A stretch of 64,000 nt of DNA from Pyrenopolyporus hunteri (Eukaryota; Ascomycota; Sordariomycetes; Xylariales; Hypoxylaceae), in contig CADCXC010000038.1 of the NCBI GenBank assembly GCA_902806595.1, positions 992,001 to 1,056,000 on the forward strand, read 5' to 3'. Below, one piece after another: positions 33,880 to 46,768 of this stretch. Positions within the stretch are counted from its first letter, which is position 1; each line of letters begins with the position of its first letter. The notes below the pieces were generated by a model. The model was not told the origin of the DNA and did no database searches. It saw only the letters and a program-made list of their open reading frames with translations. The translations under genes and the position numbers were made by a program.

Positions 33880-36676
33880 TTAAATCTCCTTAATGAAGCC
33901 AACCTCAACAACCCTGTCCATAGCGAGCCTTAGATTCGCAATCTTAGCGCGCGTGTTATCTCTAATCCATAGGAATGTTGTCAATATTATACGCCGGAAG
34001 AATGACGCAGGATGATCCTTGATGCGCATCTGTTCCTTGCCGACCACGTACATAATCTTGCTGGCGAAGGCCCGATCGAGTCTGCCTAGCTCTGCCTTGG
34101 TTGCCTCGTCCCCGAGGACGAGTACAGCTCTTCCTGCGACGCTTTGGTCGTTCCTGGTCAATGCGGCCTGCGGTTTCGCGATCTGCTCTTCTCCCTTCAT
34201 CTGGCGACCCGGTCTTATAGATTCCGCGTTAATCTTGCCCTCTGCTTGGCTGTCCGCAATGGTTGTCCCCTCCGATGGGGAACCGTTATTACCATCGTTA
34301 GGGGTCTGGCTGATGACGAAGTTACGAACTTGCTCGTAAATCAGTGCCGCAAGATCGGGAGTTATAACTTCGTCCATGAACCCGTGACGAACGACAAGCC
34401 TATAACACCCTGGGATGGCGGCGATTCGTGAGATGGCGTACCGTTCTTCGGAGGGCACGGACGGTACCTCGACGGGATGCAGATGGAAGAAAACCGCAGC
34501 ATCCGGTACGGTACCGAACTTACTGACGAACTGTGTGAATACGGTAGGCGTAAGCACACCTGTTTTGTCGAAGAATATACCCAATCCCTTGATACGGCTA
34601 ACAGCGCCACCACCCCAGCGAGGGGCGAGAACAAGACCGCTGTCAAGGGTAGGGTCCGTGCGATGCAGGAGTTGTGCGGGACGAAATCGGTCTTCCGCTT
34701 CTGCGCGCCATTGATTCTCCTTTCCGAAGCGCCAGAGAAGGAATATGCACGTGAGGATCCCGGAAAGAGTGATTGTAAACCAAGCCCCCTCCGGGACTTT
34801 AGTCAGCGCCGAAGAGAGATATAGGCCATCAACGGTAGCGAAGAAGAGCCATGGTAAGAACACGACTTTAGGGGATAAGCCCCACACGATGAGGTAGGCG
34901 AGCGTCACCATACACGTATCGAAGAACGTCACGAACATGACGCAGACGCTAGTGAAGGGTTAGTATCCTAATACAGACGATATGCAGCACAGCAAGGAGA
35001 AGATGTGACTTACCCGTATGCGTTTCCAAGGCGAGTTGTGTTGGAATAGACGCAGGTGACGAGAATAGTTGCGCACATCAAGATCCAATTAACAAAAGGT
35101 ACATAGAGTTGTCCGTGAAACGTCCTGGACGTGTGTACCACTTTCACCTGTGGACAGTAAGACAATTTCATCAACTGGCTGATGAGCTGTTGGTGAGGTT
35201 TTAGCCTTGATTCTCGACATCTGAAGGAGTTTTCATACCTGGAACACGGCTGTGATCATAGCCTGTGAGGCGACAATTGCAGCAAGGACAGCCACGATTA
35301 GGCTAGGGTATAACATTCCCGGGGGGACGGCGTTATAAAAGGGATTCGTGTACGCATCGGGATGAACGCTAATATAAGCCGCCTGGCCGACATAGGCGAG
35401 AAGCAAGCAAGGGTAGCACCAAGACAACCAGCTTATCTGAATAGCTCTCATGCTGAAAGCACCAAGATCCGCGAACAAGGCCTCAACACCGGTGAATGCT
35501 AATAAAATGCCGCCGAGCATTTTCCAGGCTGCGGTCTTCTTCTCCATGAAGAAGTGGATTGCAAAATAGGGGGAGAAGGCCTTCAATACCGAGTGGTCGT
35601 ACACGGCCAAGTTGTAAATGCCAAAGCCGGCGTTGAATCCGAGCCATATAATTACGATGGGGGCGAACGAGCTCGCAAGTTTGGTGGTGCCCAGCGGTTG
35701 GATGAGGAATAGCACAACCAAAATTCCACAAGAAGTTCCAATGATAGTGGAACTAGTTATGTTCGGGCTTACTACCGATAGGCCCTGGACGGCGCCGAGA
35801 ACAGACTGCGCAGGTGTGAGAACACCGTCGGCAATAACCATGGAGACAGCCAGAACGCCCATAGTCTTTAGCAAGCCGCGGACGAACTTGCTTTGCTCGA
35901 TAGTCGAGCGTAGCGTCCGGTTACTAGGACGCATATCGTCCGTCTCGTGCCGCTCCATCTTCACGAGGCGCGCCTCCCGAGGGTCGCGGTTCGTGATATG
36001 AGCCTAGCTATGTCAATCGTGAGAATAACGCGTTCATCGGCTCAGACACTCACATAGCGAGTCAGCAACGAGTAGCAACTGAACGTACCTCCCTCTCCTT
36101 GATTGTCGGCACGTAGCACGATTAACACATATTTCAGTGTCACCATGATAGTCAGAGACCAGACCACAACGGACAGGACTTGGAGAAGGTCGTCATAAGA
36201 GGGCTCTTGGGTGAAAGTGCTCGAAAACACGTATAACGGACTATAGTCGAATCTTAGCAGCTTGAACACCCTTTTTTCGGTCGCATGGCAGAGAGTGTGT
36301 TACCTTGTCCCGATATCGCCATATATGACACCAATCGACTGGTATGCCAACCTTCATACTACGGGTTAGCATTAACCTGTACGACGGAGCAGTCGTCCAC
36401 AGGTAAATAGAAGCAGCAGTACCAGAGAAGTGCGGTGCCTTTGAAGACCTGCTTCTTGCGACCATCGTCTTGAAGCCAATCGTCCTCGTCTTCGACGTCG
36501 AGATGCTCACTACGCTTTTCATGAGAGGGGCGAGAGGGAGTACGGTGACTCCCAGGTAAACGTGTCCGAGATAAGCTGCGGGTGTGGTAAACGCCTCCTA
36601 GACCTAGGGCGCCGTTAGGCACAGGCTTAATGGACATATCGTCATCCGCGGCAATTGTGACCTTGGACGCTGCCAT
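33880..36676 (-). CDS. hak1: High-affinity potassium transporter, HAK/KUP family
   Basis: A plasma-membrane K+ uptake protein of the KUP/HAK/KT family. Six exons (36676-36423, 36351-36304, 36240-36054, 36003-35239, 35186-35014, 34948-33880) encode 831 residues, the normal length. Small exons restore LLWLAYQSIGVIYGDIGTS and then PLYVFSSTF at the N-terminus. GEGGTF, GVLTPAQSVLGAVQGL and HTSRTFHGQLYVPFVNW are further hallmarks. About 12 membrane helices are followed by a long hydrophilic C-terminal domain. Introns are 50-71 bp, with TGCTAAC or TACTAAC branch sites in two. The ATG at 36,676 (MAASK) is chosen because upstream in-frame codons include no ATG. In other fungi HAK genes are induced by K+ starvation; no such site was identified here. 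Confidence 0.94.
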
Positions 36677-38705
36677 ATCGAACAAGTCGCATTACCACGG
36701 TCGGGAAAGCATCAATGGTAATTCTAAGTAGTGCGAAGAGGATTCAATATCATCGTTCGGTATTACACCGAAGACTTCAATGTCGACCAACGCACGGAAG
36801 AAGAGAGATATAAAGGGGCAAACAAGACAATCCGGATGGTATGTAACGACCTAGGCCGACGATTACTACCATCTCCAGAGGCCCCAGACCCTAGGTGAAT
36901 TGACCTACATGCCATGCTGCATGCACATGAATGGATGATAAGAGGACGAAGAAGCAGCGTGGGGAGGTCCCTAATCCGGTAGGCTATGCCCAACAGCAGC
37001 CAACGAGAATGCACGCCGCTTATTCGAGGCGGTTAACCAAAAGAGTGATAGATGATACATCGACCGCCGCCGAATTGTCGTGTCATGAGCTTAACAACAT
37101 GAAATCCTTGCCGGCCGGCCTGGCTGGAGGCCTCCAGCTCTCTGGACAGAATTGGATGGAACAGGCCACCCCGTCCGCCATCGACGGTTGGAGCAAAGTC
37201 CCCAGACATCCAGGAACTGATAGCGTACTGGACTGCTAGGGATCCTGGGCTTATCGAAGAAGCTTGTCAAGCTTGTTTAAGAGCTAGACACTTCGAACAC
37301 GTTAGGAAGAGACGGGGCGAAAGTAACCGTAGCTTTCCAGCTTTTATGCCGCATTGTCTAGATGTCACTTGATAATTAGTATGTGTCAGAATTTTTATTA
37401 CTACCCAGAAAGGCCATTCTTGTTATCCAGAACTTCATTGGTGCTTATCCAACAGTACCTATGTATAGCTGGCTATGGAGATAAGGGTGTGGTTGTATTA
37501 TGAAAGAGGGTGTGATGGGCGTGGTAGGTAGGTATGTAAACCTCATGGCCAGAAGAAGAGCTGCGGCGGTAACCGATATCTTAACATAAAATAATACAGA
37601 ATTTAACTATCGACGTTAACTAGGTTCGTAGGCGCAATGGGAATGGACCGTGGTAGCACGTGATATCCCGAGATTGATTCCTAGGAGAATAAAATCGCTC
37701 ACCCCGACAGTACGCGAAGCGGTTTTTGTGGCCGGGGGGTTTAACGGGGGTGTTGGTTTTCGTTCTGCCAACGGGCAATGGAACATTGGACATGGTCATG
37801 GTGACGGAAGAAAAGGGGGGAAGCTGAAAATCTTAAATGATCTGAAGCATGGGTATAAAAGATAACCTGAGTACCTACCTACCTACCTACCTAGGTACGG
37901 ATGTGGCTTTCAAAAGTTTTGGCCTTACTAGAAAAATCCACCAGCTGCTACATCATTTTATCAATGCGACATCAGTTGGCGCATTTTCGAAAAAATAACA
38001 GGGCTATTATCCAAAGGCTAAAATTTCAGGATATCCACTAAATCTTAATAGATATACGCTGAATTATAGCGGGTATTCATTAAGATTTAGCGTATATAAT
38101 ATGGTGGTCGTTATCTTAAGACGGAACGGCTATTAGACAGCTGTAAAAATAGTACGACGGCTGGCTAATATTTCTGGTGTGGACAGAACTTTTGAAAGCC
38201 ACATCCGTAAATATAAAGATAAATCTAAGTATCTGTTTAACGAGCAATATTAGTCTAGAGAGGTCTCTAGCCAAGCTCCGGGTGCCAAGGTTCAATGCCG
38301 AAAATATGCGGTTCTGCATCGAACTTCCGATTCGGGCAGCTGTGAATATCTAAGATAAAAGGGAAAATAAAAGAGAATCTTGCTGCAAGTAGGCCGGTCT
38401 AGGTGATATATGTGTCGTGCAGCATTAGGTAGATATTATATCAACCGCAGCTCGCACCAAGGCCGCCAATCAACCTGATTCCAGATTGATTCTTTTGGTC
38501 GGTGGAAAGTCCCAAGACCGTTCTTCTACCTACTTTTTATACAGAATCATTCGCTTTTATCACTCTTCTCTATAATTTTTTGTCTTAACCGCCTATATAA
38601 GAGGTAGCTCACCGGATTGAGACCGATGCAGATATCTTAAAAAGCCCTTTTCTGCCCTCCAGACACATCACTTGAATACAGGTCCACCATCATTGTTCCT
38701 TGCAA
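36677..38705. other. Intergenic region containing a MITE-like element
   Basis: The region lies between the HAK start and the aminotransferase end (both on the minus strand). It contains the promoter of HAK1, an ACCT run at about 37,870-37,895 and the inverted-repeat element at 37,898-38,207. The short ORFs, such as 36,931-37,239, have no domain. Confidence 0.55.
37898..38207. mobile_element. MITE-like element with CGGATGTGG termini and TA duplication
   Basis: The ends are inverted repeats of 27 bp with two mismatches. The outermost 21 bases are identical and begin CGGATGTGGCTTTCAAAAG. TA flanks both ends. The 310-bp element has no coding capacity, and its centre carries a further inverted pair (TAAATCTTAAT at about 38,039 and ATTAAGATTTA at about 38,080), so it can fold back. 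TA target choice suggests Tc1/mariner mobilisation. The termini differ from those of the element at 15,433, so this is a separate family. Its left end abuts an ACCTACCTAGGT run. Confidence 0.87.
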
Positions 38706-40066
38706 TCAATCCAATTGATCGATCGTTTCTCCATTTTTATCCGTCCCGTTCCCCTCACCGGTCACCTTGGTCCCATCTTGGCGTGTGACAGCGAAACACC
38801 AGCCGAAGTCGTCCTTAACCTTTCCGAGCTGAATGCCCTTGAGCTGCGTCAGGAGCCTTAAACAAATCGGCCCGGCGTCTTCATTAGCATCGGGGATGTA
38901 TGTGACTTTTTCGAAACCTCCATCGGCCGATAAGCGCGGGTGCTCCCCGGCAGCAGACGATATGGACTGTGGCGAGGACGGGTCGAAGCGCCGGGAGATG
39001 GACCGTATCGGCACAAGCGCCGCGGCAGTCCCCGCGGCCATGACTTCAGAAAACTTATCCAGTTCCGTGTATTTAATCTGAGAGTCGAGTTAGCGATGAC
39101 CGACGCACAGCCGTTTCTCTCACGACGCAAAGCAGAACTTACAGATCTCTTCTCAACCTTCCATCCAAAACTACGGCCGATATCCGTAACGCTATCTGCC
39201 GTCACGCTCTGAATCACATTCTTCGAATCGGGCACCACAAGTGTTACGTCGTCCCCATCTACCACCGCGCCGATGAAGCCGCTTGTGCTAAACTCATCGA
39301 CCTCCGAATGCGTCGCGCTGTCAAGGTGGAGCGTGATGCCGTATCCTTCCGCCCTCGCCTTATCGCTCCACCTGAGCACAGGCGCGTAGTTGCCGCCGAT
39401 CTTCGCGCTCCCCGTCCCGTTGGGAGCCGCACGATCGAAGTCGTCCAAGATCAACGCTTTAACGGGATGCGTGCCGTGGTAGACGCCGGTCGGCAACACG
39501 TAGACGCAGAAGGTGTATTCTTCGGGCGGGCTCAACCCCAACTGCGCGCTGGACCCGTAGATTTGCGGTCGGATGTACATGGCGGCTCCTGTCTCGTGGG
39601 GCGGGATGTACTCGGCGTTGAGGGAAACGGCGGCTTTCACGGCGTCAAGGAAAAGGTCGGCGGGCACGGGGGGAACCGAGATGAACTCGGCAGAGTGCTG
39701 CATTCGGACGGCGTTGCGATCGGGTCGGAAGATCTGTATGTCGCCAGAGGGGGTGCGGAAGGCCTTGAGGCCCTCGTAGGCTTGCTGGCCGTAGTTGAGA
39801 GCCGGCGCCATGCCATGGATGCGGATGTAAGGGTCGGTGACGAACTGAAGGGGTGTCCATTTCCCAGTCTTGTGTGAGTAATGCGACTCGATGTGCCCGT
39901 TCACTAATAAGTACGCAGACAATCGAACTTAGCCCAAGTTCCCAGACTTCCGCGTCTCCATCATCGAAAGACAGCAGGAGGTAGGAATAGACTCACCCTC
40001 ACGAACTCGAAAGCCGACGTTAGACCAGTCAATGGTGTTGACCGGGGGCGGTGGGAAAGCAGCCAT
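38706..40066 (-). CDS. Branched-chain amino acid aminotransferase-like (class IV)
   Basis: A pyridoxal-phosphate enzyme that moves amino groups between glutamate and branched-chain keto acids. Three exons (40066-39997, 39903-39143, 39077-38706) encode 400 residues, typical of fungal BCATs. The short first exon gives MAAFPPPPVNTIDWSNVG. The first splice creates RVREVNGHIES. Landmarks are PALNYGQQAYEGLKAFR and the cofactor lysine K191 in SAKIGGNYAP. GTAAALVPI comes near the C-terminus. Introns are 93 and 65 bp, the second with branch CTAAC. No mitochondrial presequence is obvious, so a cytosolic form is suggested. Relatives include HC-toxin cluster ToxF-type enzymes as well as housekeeping BCATs; the neighbours give no sign of a toxin cluster. 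Confidence 0.92.
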
Positions 40067-43000
40067 TGGACCTTGGATGTCTGGTGGTGATTTTCAGAAA
40101 CTCAAAATTTCGAGTAGTGCTCCCTTACCCGCTCTAGCTCGTCGATCTTCGAATCCGATTTTATGGGTATAACTTCGAAAACCGAGATGAAGCTTAAATG
40201 AAATACTCTGGCGCTAAAAGAAGGACCCTACGGCTGAATACCCAGATACCTGCGCTAACGTATACAAATGGTTCGTCAGCTTTCGACTTGGAATGTGCGC
40301 TTCAAAATTCCAGGTCGGTGACTTCCGTAAAGGATCGACTCCCTCCGAATATCGGAATCGCGGGGTTTTATTTGCCAGCGCGTGGGGCTGAGCCAGTGCT
40401 GGACCCCTGAATTACCTCGATTAACCTGAATTAGGTATCTCACCTAAGGGGTAGCTGCTGTCACGGGCTTAGTCAGCTCACTTCCCTCTCCTTTTCATGT
40501 GGCACCATCCTTCTGACACCTGGGTACAAATTACATACATTACAATGCCCCTATTCGAATAGAGCTCGCTTCAACTGTAACGGGGTAATAGGATCGTCAC
40601 ACTTGCCAAGTATGAAGTTATCGTTTAAGAGTCAGCCAGGTTAATCAGATTAATTTTTTCGCCCTTAACTACCTATATGGGAACTGCGTAGCGGCTTTGT
40701 CTGGTACCGTTCTTTTAACATCCGCATCTTCTTTGCTCCAGTTCTTTGAACGACTCTCCTCGTTTCCCGCCCCTTAACCATGTATTCCACTCTTACATGA
40801 CCTCGCATTTTGGCCCGGGATCTAAGCTACCAGTAGACGATAGCTTACTAGCGGCTAAGCTTGATTCATCCGACGTATTTGAATTGGTGCTCGTCTCGTC
40901 AGGATTGTTCGATGATGACGAGGAGTGGAGAACAGAGTTATCGAGATGTTGAAGTTCCTTAACCGTCCCATTCGCGAATACACGCTAGATTCTTCCTGAC
41001 ATAGATCCTGTCGAACCGTCATACAGTCATCCTCGGATCCTAGGTAGCACACGGACGACCGGTTTATCGTCTACCTAGCCCTTCCAATGTTCTCACTAGC
41101 TGCGTGTCTCCATGGTTTTCGATAAATATATTTCCACTCTCCAGATACCCCCCACGGCCCGGTAATTAGGTCGATACAGCCATTTTCGCGTGTTAATAAT
41201 CGAATCGGCTTTAGGAAGCGATTGCGCAGATAGCCTTGCGATATATCACCTATGTAGGTAGGTATCCGGCCCTTCTCTCGCTGGGATTGGATACAAGCCA
41301 AAGGCATTCCCTTTATGCTACGCTAGCTCGTATCATTACAGGGCTTTTGACCAGCCCCTTCCAACCCAGAGTTAGTTGGGATACGAGTTCAAAACCCAAA
41401 CCCAGAACCAGCTATCCGAATCGGCTGTCGGCGGGGAACTCGTGGGACTCGCGGATTCCATGTTGTCGATGAGATATCAATGCGAAAAGTCAACTCTCGA
41501 TTTCCCTCCTTTTCTCCACCCGAAATTCTCTGACACGTTACTCAGTCATTCCCATGCACCGCTGCTCGCGGTGACGTCGTAACTATGCGATCTTTCGACT
41601 TAACGCGACTCGACAACTTTTCGATCCTTGGCGAAGCTCTACGATCTAATGTAGAAACCTGATGCTTTTACCAATTTATGTATCCTCGCAGAAGCAGTAT
41701 GAGCCAGCATATCTGTATATCACCATATCCTTACCGGAACTCCGGATGTAAGACTGGGGTAAGACGGATCTCTCCGTCCCACCTTTGAGTTCGAATTATC
41801 AGGTCGACGCTCATCTTCGTCGCTATCCTTTGGAACAGTTCCCTTTGGAGCAATAAACTATCCCCATTTTCTTAATAAAAGGGGGGCTCGGAATTGATGT
41901 CATCAAGGTCTTCGTTCCCATCTTACTATGACTCGCTCGCACTATTTAACAGAACTACTATATAGGAAAACATTACTATCGTCAGTTGAGACCAATACGG
42001 GGAATAACGGTTCACCACGTCTCGGGAATACTGTTCCGTACATCACTTCCGTGGGGGGCATCAACATCATCCGGAGTTTCCACGTACCGAGATGTCTCAA
42101 CTCCAGTGCAGAAACCCCCCGAGCCGAGAAGCCTACGAACCCTTACATGTGCGGAGATAATTCCATCATATACCGGCCGACTTAGTGCTATACTGCTTAA
42201 CCACGTTGTTGGAACCTCATGCCACGCTACCTGCCGCGTCCTCCCTCCGAACACCACCTAAATATATATATGCATAGTTCTAGATCCACATTGGCATCTA
42301 CATTGCTGATTAGATTGGCTGCCGTCTGATGTTCTCGCGCCCGTGTATTAATATCTAAAACATACGTTTTCCATTCGTATACTATATATTCCTACATACC
42401 TAGGTAAGTAGTTCCCAACGTCCCGTAACCCCTTTACAGGACGTCTATGCGAATCTACCGATCCTCTATGAATGTGAAACCACAACATCCTAGAGATGTA
42501 CCAAGGAATCGCTGTATCGTCCAACTACTGGGCACCGTCTATCAATACGCGCCATATAATCATAAGTTCGTTCAATACATTTACTACTTCCCTATTCGGC
42601 CCTCCTTGACTCACCACGCTCACCCGTGATCTCGATCCATCCTGGTGTGTATTTGGCCAGCCATCGAAAACTATTCACCCTCCACGATTGAAACCGGAGT
42701 TTCCGTATTAGGAAATATCGGGATTACCATGGAATGTAGATACCAAAACACAGATACAATTACAATCGGACCATGTATTGAACTCCTCGGATAAATCATG
42801 GAGGGCGCAGACATGAGGTGATGCCGAACCTCCGTATTTCGAACGCGGCGGCGCACCGTCAACCATATTGGGGCGAAATCGGGTGCCGTTTGAGTAGGTG
42901 CATGCGTGAATAAGAAAACCGTTACAATGGAGCATAAATAATGCACCAAAGTTTTCTTGGACTTCTCGGTCGAAAATACGCCATTCTTGAAGAGGACCAG

Positions 43001-43706
43001 GGACTCGCAAGGGAAAGAGAACGTTTTAAACGATAGAGGAAATATACAACAGCTTAAACGCTTGCTAGAAAGACCAAGACACATTGAGAGACTTTGTATC
43101 TTCTCCTTTTGTAATCCGACGTAGCCCATAGAAAAGGACCTCGGGAACACCTTCAATATATACAGGATAAGTTAAATGTTCGGTTTCGTTACCATCAAAT
43201 CCGCCAAAAAGAAAACTTACGCTACCATAAATGCTCATTATCCTATTCAAATGTCTCATTACCTATTGTGTTCGTGTTCTCTCCCATGTACATTACCCAT
43301 TGCTCAATCGACTCCGCGTCCTTTTTAAACCTGACCTATACCTAGATCCAACCTATTCCGCTAGCAAGTGATTCATTCCATTTATGTCTAAACGGATTTT
43401 GATACAGTTCTAATTTGATCCCAACCTGGGAAGCGAGAACCTGTATGAGCCCGAACCCATCAACACCGTTCTAATGCGTACCTCCTGATTTTGGTACAAG
43501 GAATCCCAACGGAGAGAACGAGTCTCTGTTCCGGCTATGAAATTGAAAATACGGATTATCCTTTTAAGTGTTCGGCAGCACCCTACGGCATTGAGCCAAA
43601 CTGAACACCAGGACTAGAAAAGAAGCTCTCAAGGCATTAGAAAGACGCACACTACAACTTTGCCGAGCATGTCCGCCATATTGTAGATGCCGCAACCAGT
43701 CCCTGT
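40067..43706. other. Long intergenic region without a supported gene
   Basis: About 3.6 kb separates the starts and ends of two minus-strand genes. Short frames occur on both strands, the longest near 42,671-43,259 (minus), but none has a recognisable domain and the frames there overlap out of phase. Isolated ACCTAGGT motifs occur near 41,250 and 42,395. Confidence 0.5.
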
Positions 43707-46700
43707 CTAAGAAAGTCCGGCAAGTTTTTGCAGCGTGACGAGAACACCTATAATGGAAATTAGCTCAGTTCCACAGCTGCTGGTTCTGATTATCACTCAC
43801 CGCTCACGCCCTGAGTTAGAGTCGAGGTAGCTTCGGTATTCCTGTTACCCAAGCTAACCGTGACGACCTCCTTAGTCTTGTTGCTCTTCTCAAGACCGTT
43901 CGCCCATTTATAAACCTTCTCGTCTTCACGACCGTCGCCGATGACCATGACGAAATCAACCGGGCTCGTTTTGGAATCGCGTGCGTCCTTATTTGCATCT
44001 TCGTAGACTTGAGCAGCGGCCGTCTCCTTAGTCCAGTCAATTGGCTCGACAACGACACAGTTGTCCAACTGTGTTGCATGAACTCGCTGCTCCTCGCAAG
44101 ACTCATTGATGTGTCCGGTCCAATCGCTTGCCTGCCTCTCGGCGTTTGCGTAGTCCTCGGCATTTTTATAGTGGAAGATCACCGAGCAATTACGGTCCTC
44201 AATCTCCGACCCAGGAGTGCGCTCGAGGTAATACTGCAATATTCCCCGGACCGACTTTTTCCACGCGGCGACTTGGTCATGATCTGCCACCTCAGTCCAA
44301 GTAGCACTACCGGACTTCTTGATAAAGCAGCCGTTCTCGGCTATCAGACCTAGATTAGGAACTAAGCGGAAAAGACGATCGAGCTCCTCAGGTCTGCGTC
44401 CAGACATGATGTACACGGTGTTACGGGGATCTTCGACTAAATCGTTTAATACATCCAAGGTACGCTATGAAGTCGTAAGTATATGATGCATCATTGTGGT
44501 ATATGTGGCGGATATGACCAACCTGAGGGTTCATGGGGATGATTTCGTTCATCGGGCCATAGGGAATTAGCGTCCCTTCCAAGTCGAGAAAGAAAAGTCG
44601 ATTCTGGCACTGGGAATATCGCTGACCAAGGGTATTTAGGTTAAGCCTAGGGACGGAAGTCTGATCGTGGCGGTGCTGCTCTTCGTAAACGTGATCGAGA
44701 GATGATAAAAACCCAGAGAACCAGTGGCTACCGGTGTGGTGGCTGACAATTTCACGAAGCGCTCGCCACCGTTCCGACTTCTCTTCGTCGGACATCTCGA
44801 GAGCCTGCTTAATAGCATCAGAACATTGTCGGTAGCTCCACGGATTGACGGTTAACTCCTTGCTGCCGAAAAGTGAGGACGTCCCGGTAAATTCCGACAA
44901 AATGAGTGACCCATGTTTCTTATCGCAGTGTTTCCCATCCTGGCAGACTATGAATTCATGCGATGTTAGATTCATCCCCTCACGCTGGCTGGTGATCATG
45001 AGGGCATCCGCGATCGTCAACAGGGCAAGATACTGAGGGTACGGAATATCCTGCTTCAGATACACGAGAGGCAGATAGGCGAGATTGGCCCAATTCGAAT
45101 TGACTCTGGTAACGATGTCGCCGACAGCAGCGTCGAGGTCCGTCTTCTCGCCGGTAGATAATGCAACTTGGATCAGAACGACCTTGTCTCTCCACTGTGG
45201 ATTCTTGTTAAGAAACAGTTCATAGGAGAGGAGCTTCTGTCGGACACCGCGGACGTGATCGAGCTTATCACGAGCCACGATGATCTTCTTGTCCTTATAC
45301 CGGTCCCTCATGATCTCGATCCATCTCATAACCTCCTCGTCTTGGCGGTGAGCGTTAAGATTAACAGGGTCGATTCCGATGGCGTGGTTCATGACGTTCA
45401 CGAACCGGTCTTCCAATTGAACACCGTCGGGAGTTGCCTCCACCGCGAGGAGACGACTGCACGTCTGGAGGAAGTGGCGGGTATACTCGTGAATTTGAAA
45501 GCCGATGAGGTTGGCGCCAAGCATGCCCTCAAGCAATTGCTTGCGAACGGCGAGACATCGGAAAACCTCGGACGAAGGGAAGGCAACGTGCAAAAATAGA
45601 CCGATCTTCGCATCCGGCAGCTTCTTCCGAATCATTCCTGGGACCAGCAGGAGGTGGTAATCGTTGATCCATATCGTGTCGCCCCTTTTCCAGTTCTTAA
45701 CAATCTTGTCCGCAAAAGCCTGGTTGACATTGACGTAGAACTGCCACGAATGGTCTTCGTACGCCTTGCTTTTGGGGTTATCGGGGATCTGGTAATGGAA
45801 GACAGGCCAGAGGATCTGTTTGCAAAAATGCAGGTAATGGCCGTCGAAGTCTTTGTCCGAGCAAAAGACAGGGTACATGTTGAACTCCGTCACAAACCTA
45901 TCGTTGATGTCGTCCTTCTGCTGCGTCCCCTCAAGCGCATCGGTGGGCATACCCAAGGTGCCTACCCACGAGTATTCTTCGGCGTACCCGTCGCGCGCAG
46001 CCGCCTCGGCGGCGTTCCGAAGACCACCATTGCCTTGGTCGGCGTTCACGATACGCCAATTTGCATGCGCAAAAACCCTGTCGTGGCTGTCGCTCCGGGT
46101 GGCCCGAGGTTGGAGAACTCCTTGGCGCCCAAGCTCCTTGGCCTTTTCCAAGGTCCTGGCGTGCTCTAAGAGAGAGGCCGGGGGTGGTGAATTCGCTCGG
46201 GATTTCGGCTGGTTCGCCCGGCCGCCCCATTTGGGCGACTCTTTATCTGTCGGAGCCCTAAACTCTTCGTCGTCCGAAACGTTCAGAACGCGCAGGCCAT
46301 CTTCATTGACGAAAAGGCCATCGTTGAGGTAGCTTTCTTCCTCCTCGGGCGTCTTGGGAGGGGTGATCGTGGGGTCGGGGAACAGGCTGGTGCGAAGTTC
46401 GAGAGGCGGTCGTTTTGGCGCCTTTTTATTATTTTGTCTTTGACTGTGGCGCTCGCTAGCCGGAGGTGCGTCGGGCAGTCTGAAATAGACCGTTTTCGGG
46501 AGGAATCTAGCAAGTGAGAGTTAGACGTGGCTTGAATCCCATGAGGATGTACCGCGATCAATAATTACGTGGGGGGTTCAACCGTCAGCACGTCCCCCGG
46601 TGCAATAGTTGGCGAAAAAGGATCAAAACTCCGAAAGCAGGTGTTATAGCATGAACTATACGTGAGACAACGATAGACAACAATAGACAGATAGACAAGA

Positions 46701-46768
46701 GTGAAGGGAACCCAATTGAGAGAAAAAGCAAAGAATTTTACTTACAGAGAGGCTAGGAAGATGGTCAT
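43707..46768 (-). CDS. Trehalose-6-phosphate synthase complex regulatory subunit (Tps3/Tsl1-like)
   Basis: A large subunit of the fungal trehalose synthase/phosphatase complex in the cytosol. Four exons (46768-46746, 46506-44523, 44464-43801, 43747-43707) encode 903 residues. A 23-bp first exon (MTIFLAS) is spliced over a 239-bp intron to FLPKTVYFRLPD. The last exon is only 41 bp (ends LQKLAGLS). Residues about 130-640 form a GT20 synthase-like domain (NDYHLLLVPGMIR, SQREGMNLTSHEF). About 645-890 are HAD phosphatase-like (SGRRPEELD, GDGREDEKV). The first HAD motif reads DLEGT (649-653), not DxDGT, so phosphatase activity is doubtful. This fits the non-catalytic Tps3/Tsl1 subunits rather than Tps2. 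A long linker rich in Pro, Ser and acidic residues precedes the synthase domain. Confidence 0.93.

Noticed and set aside
39308..39877. Plus-strand frame of 189 codons
   Set aside because: It lies antisense to the aminotransferase exon, which has clear family motifs.
42671..43259. Three overlapping minus-strand frames of 64-161 codons
   Set aside because: No domain and no splice pattern that joins them convincingly, and the two longer frames overlap each other out of phase. They could be an orphan or relic gene, but the support is too weak.
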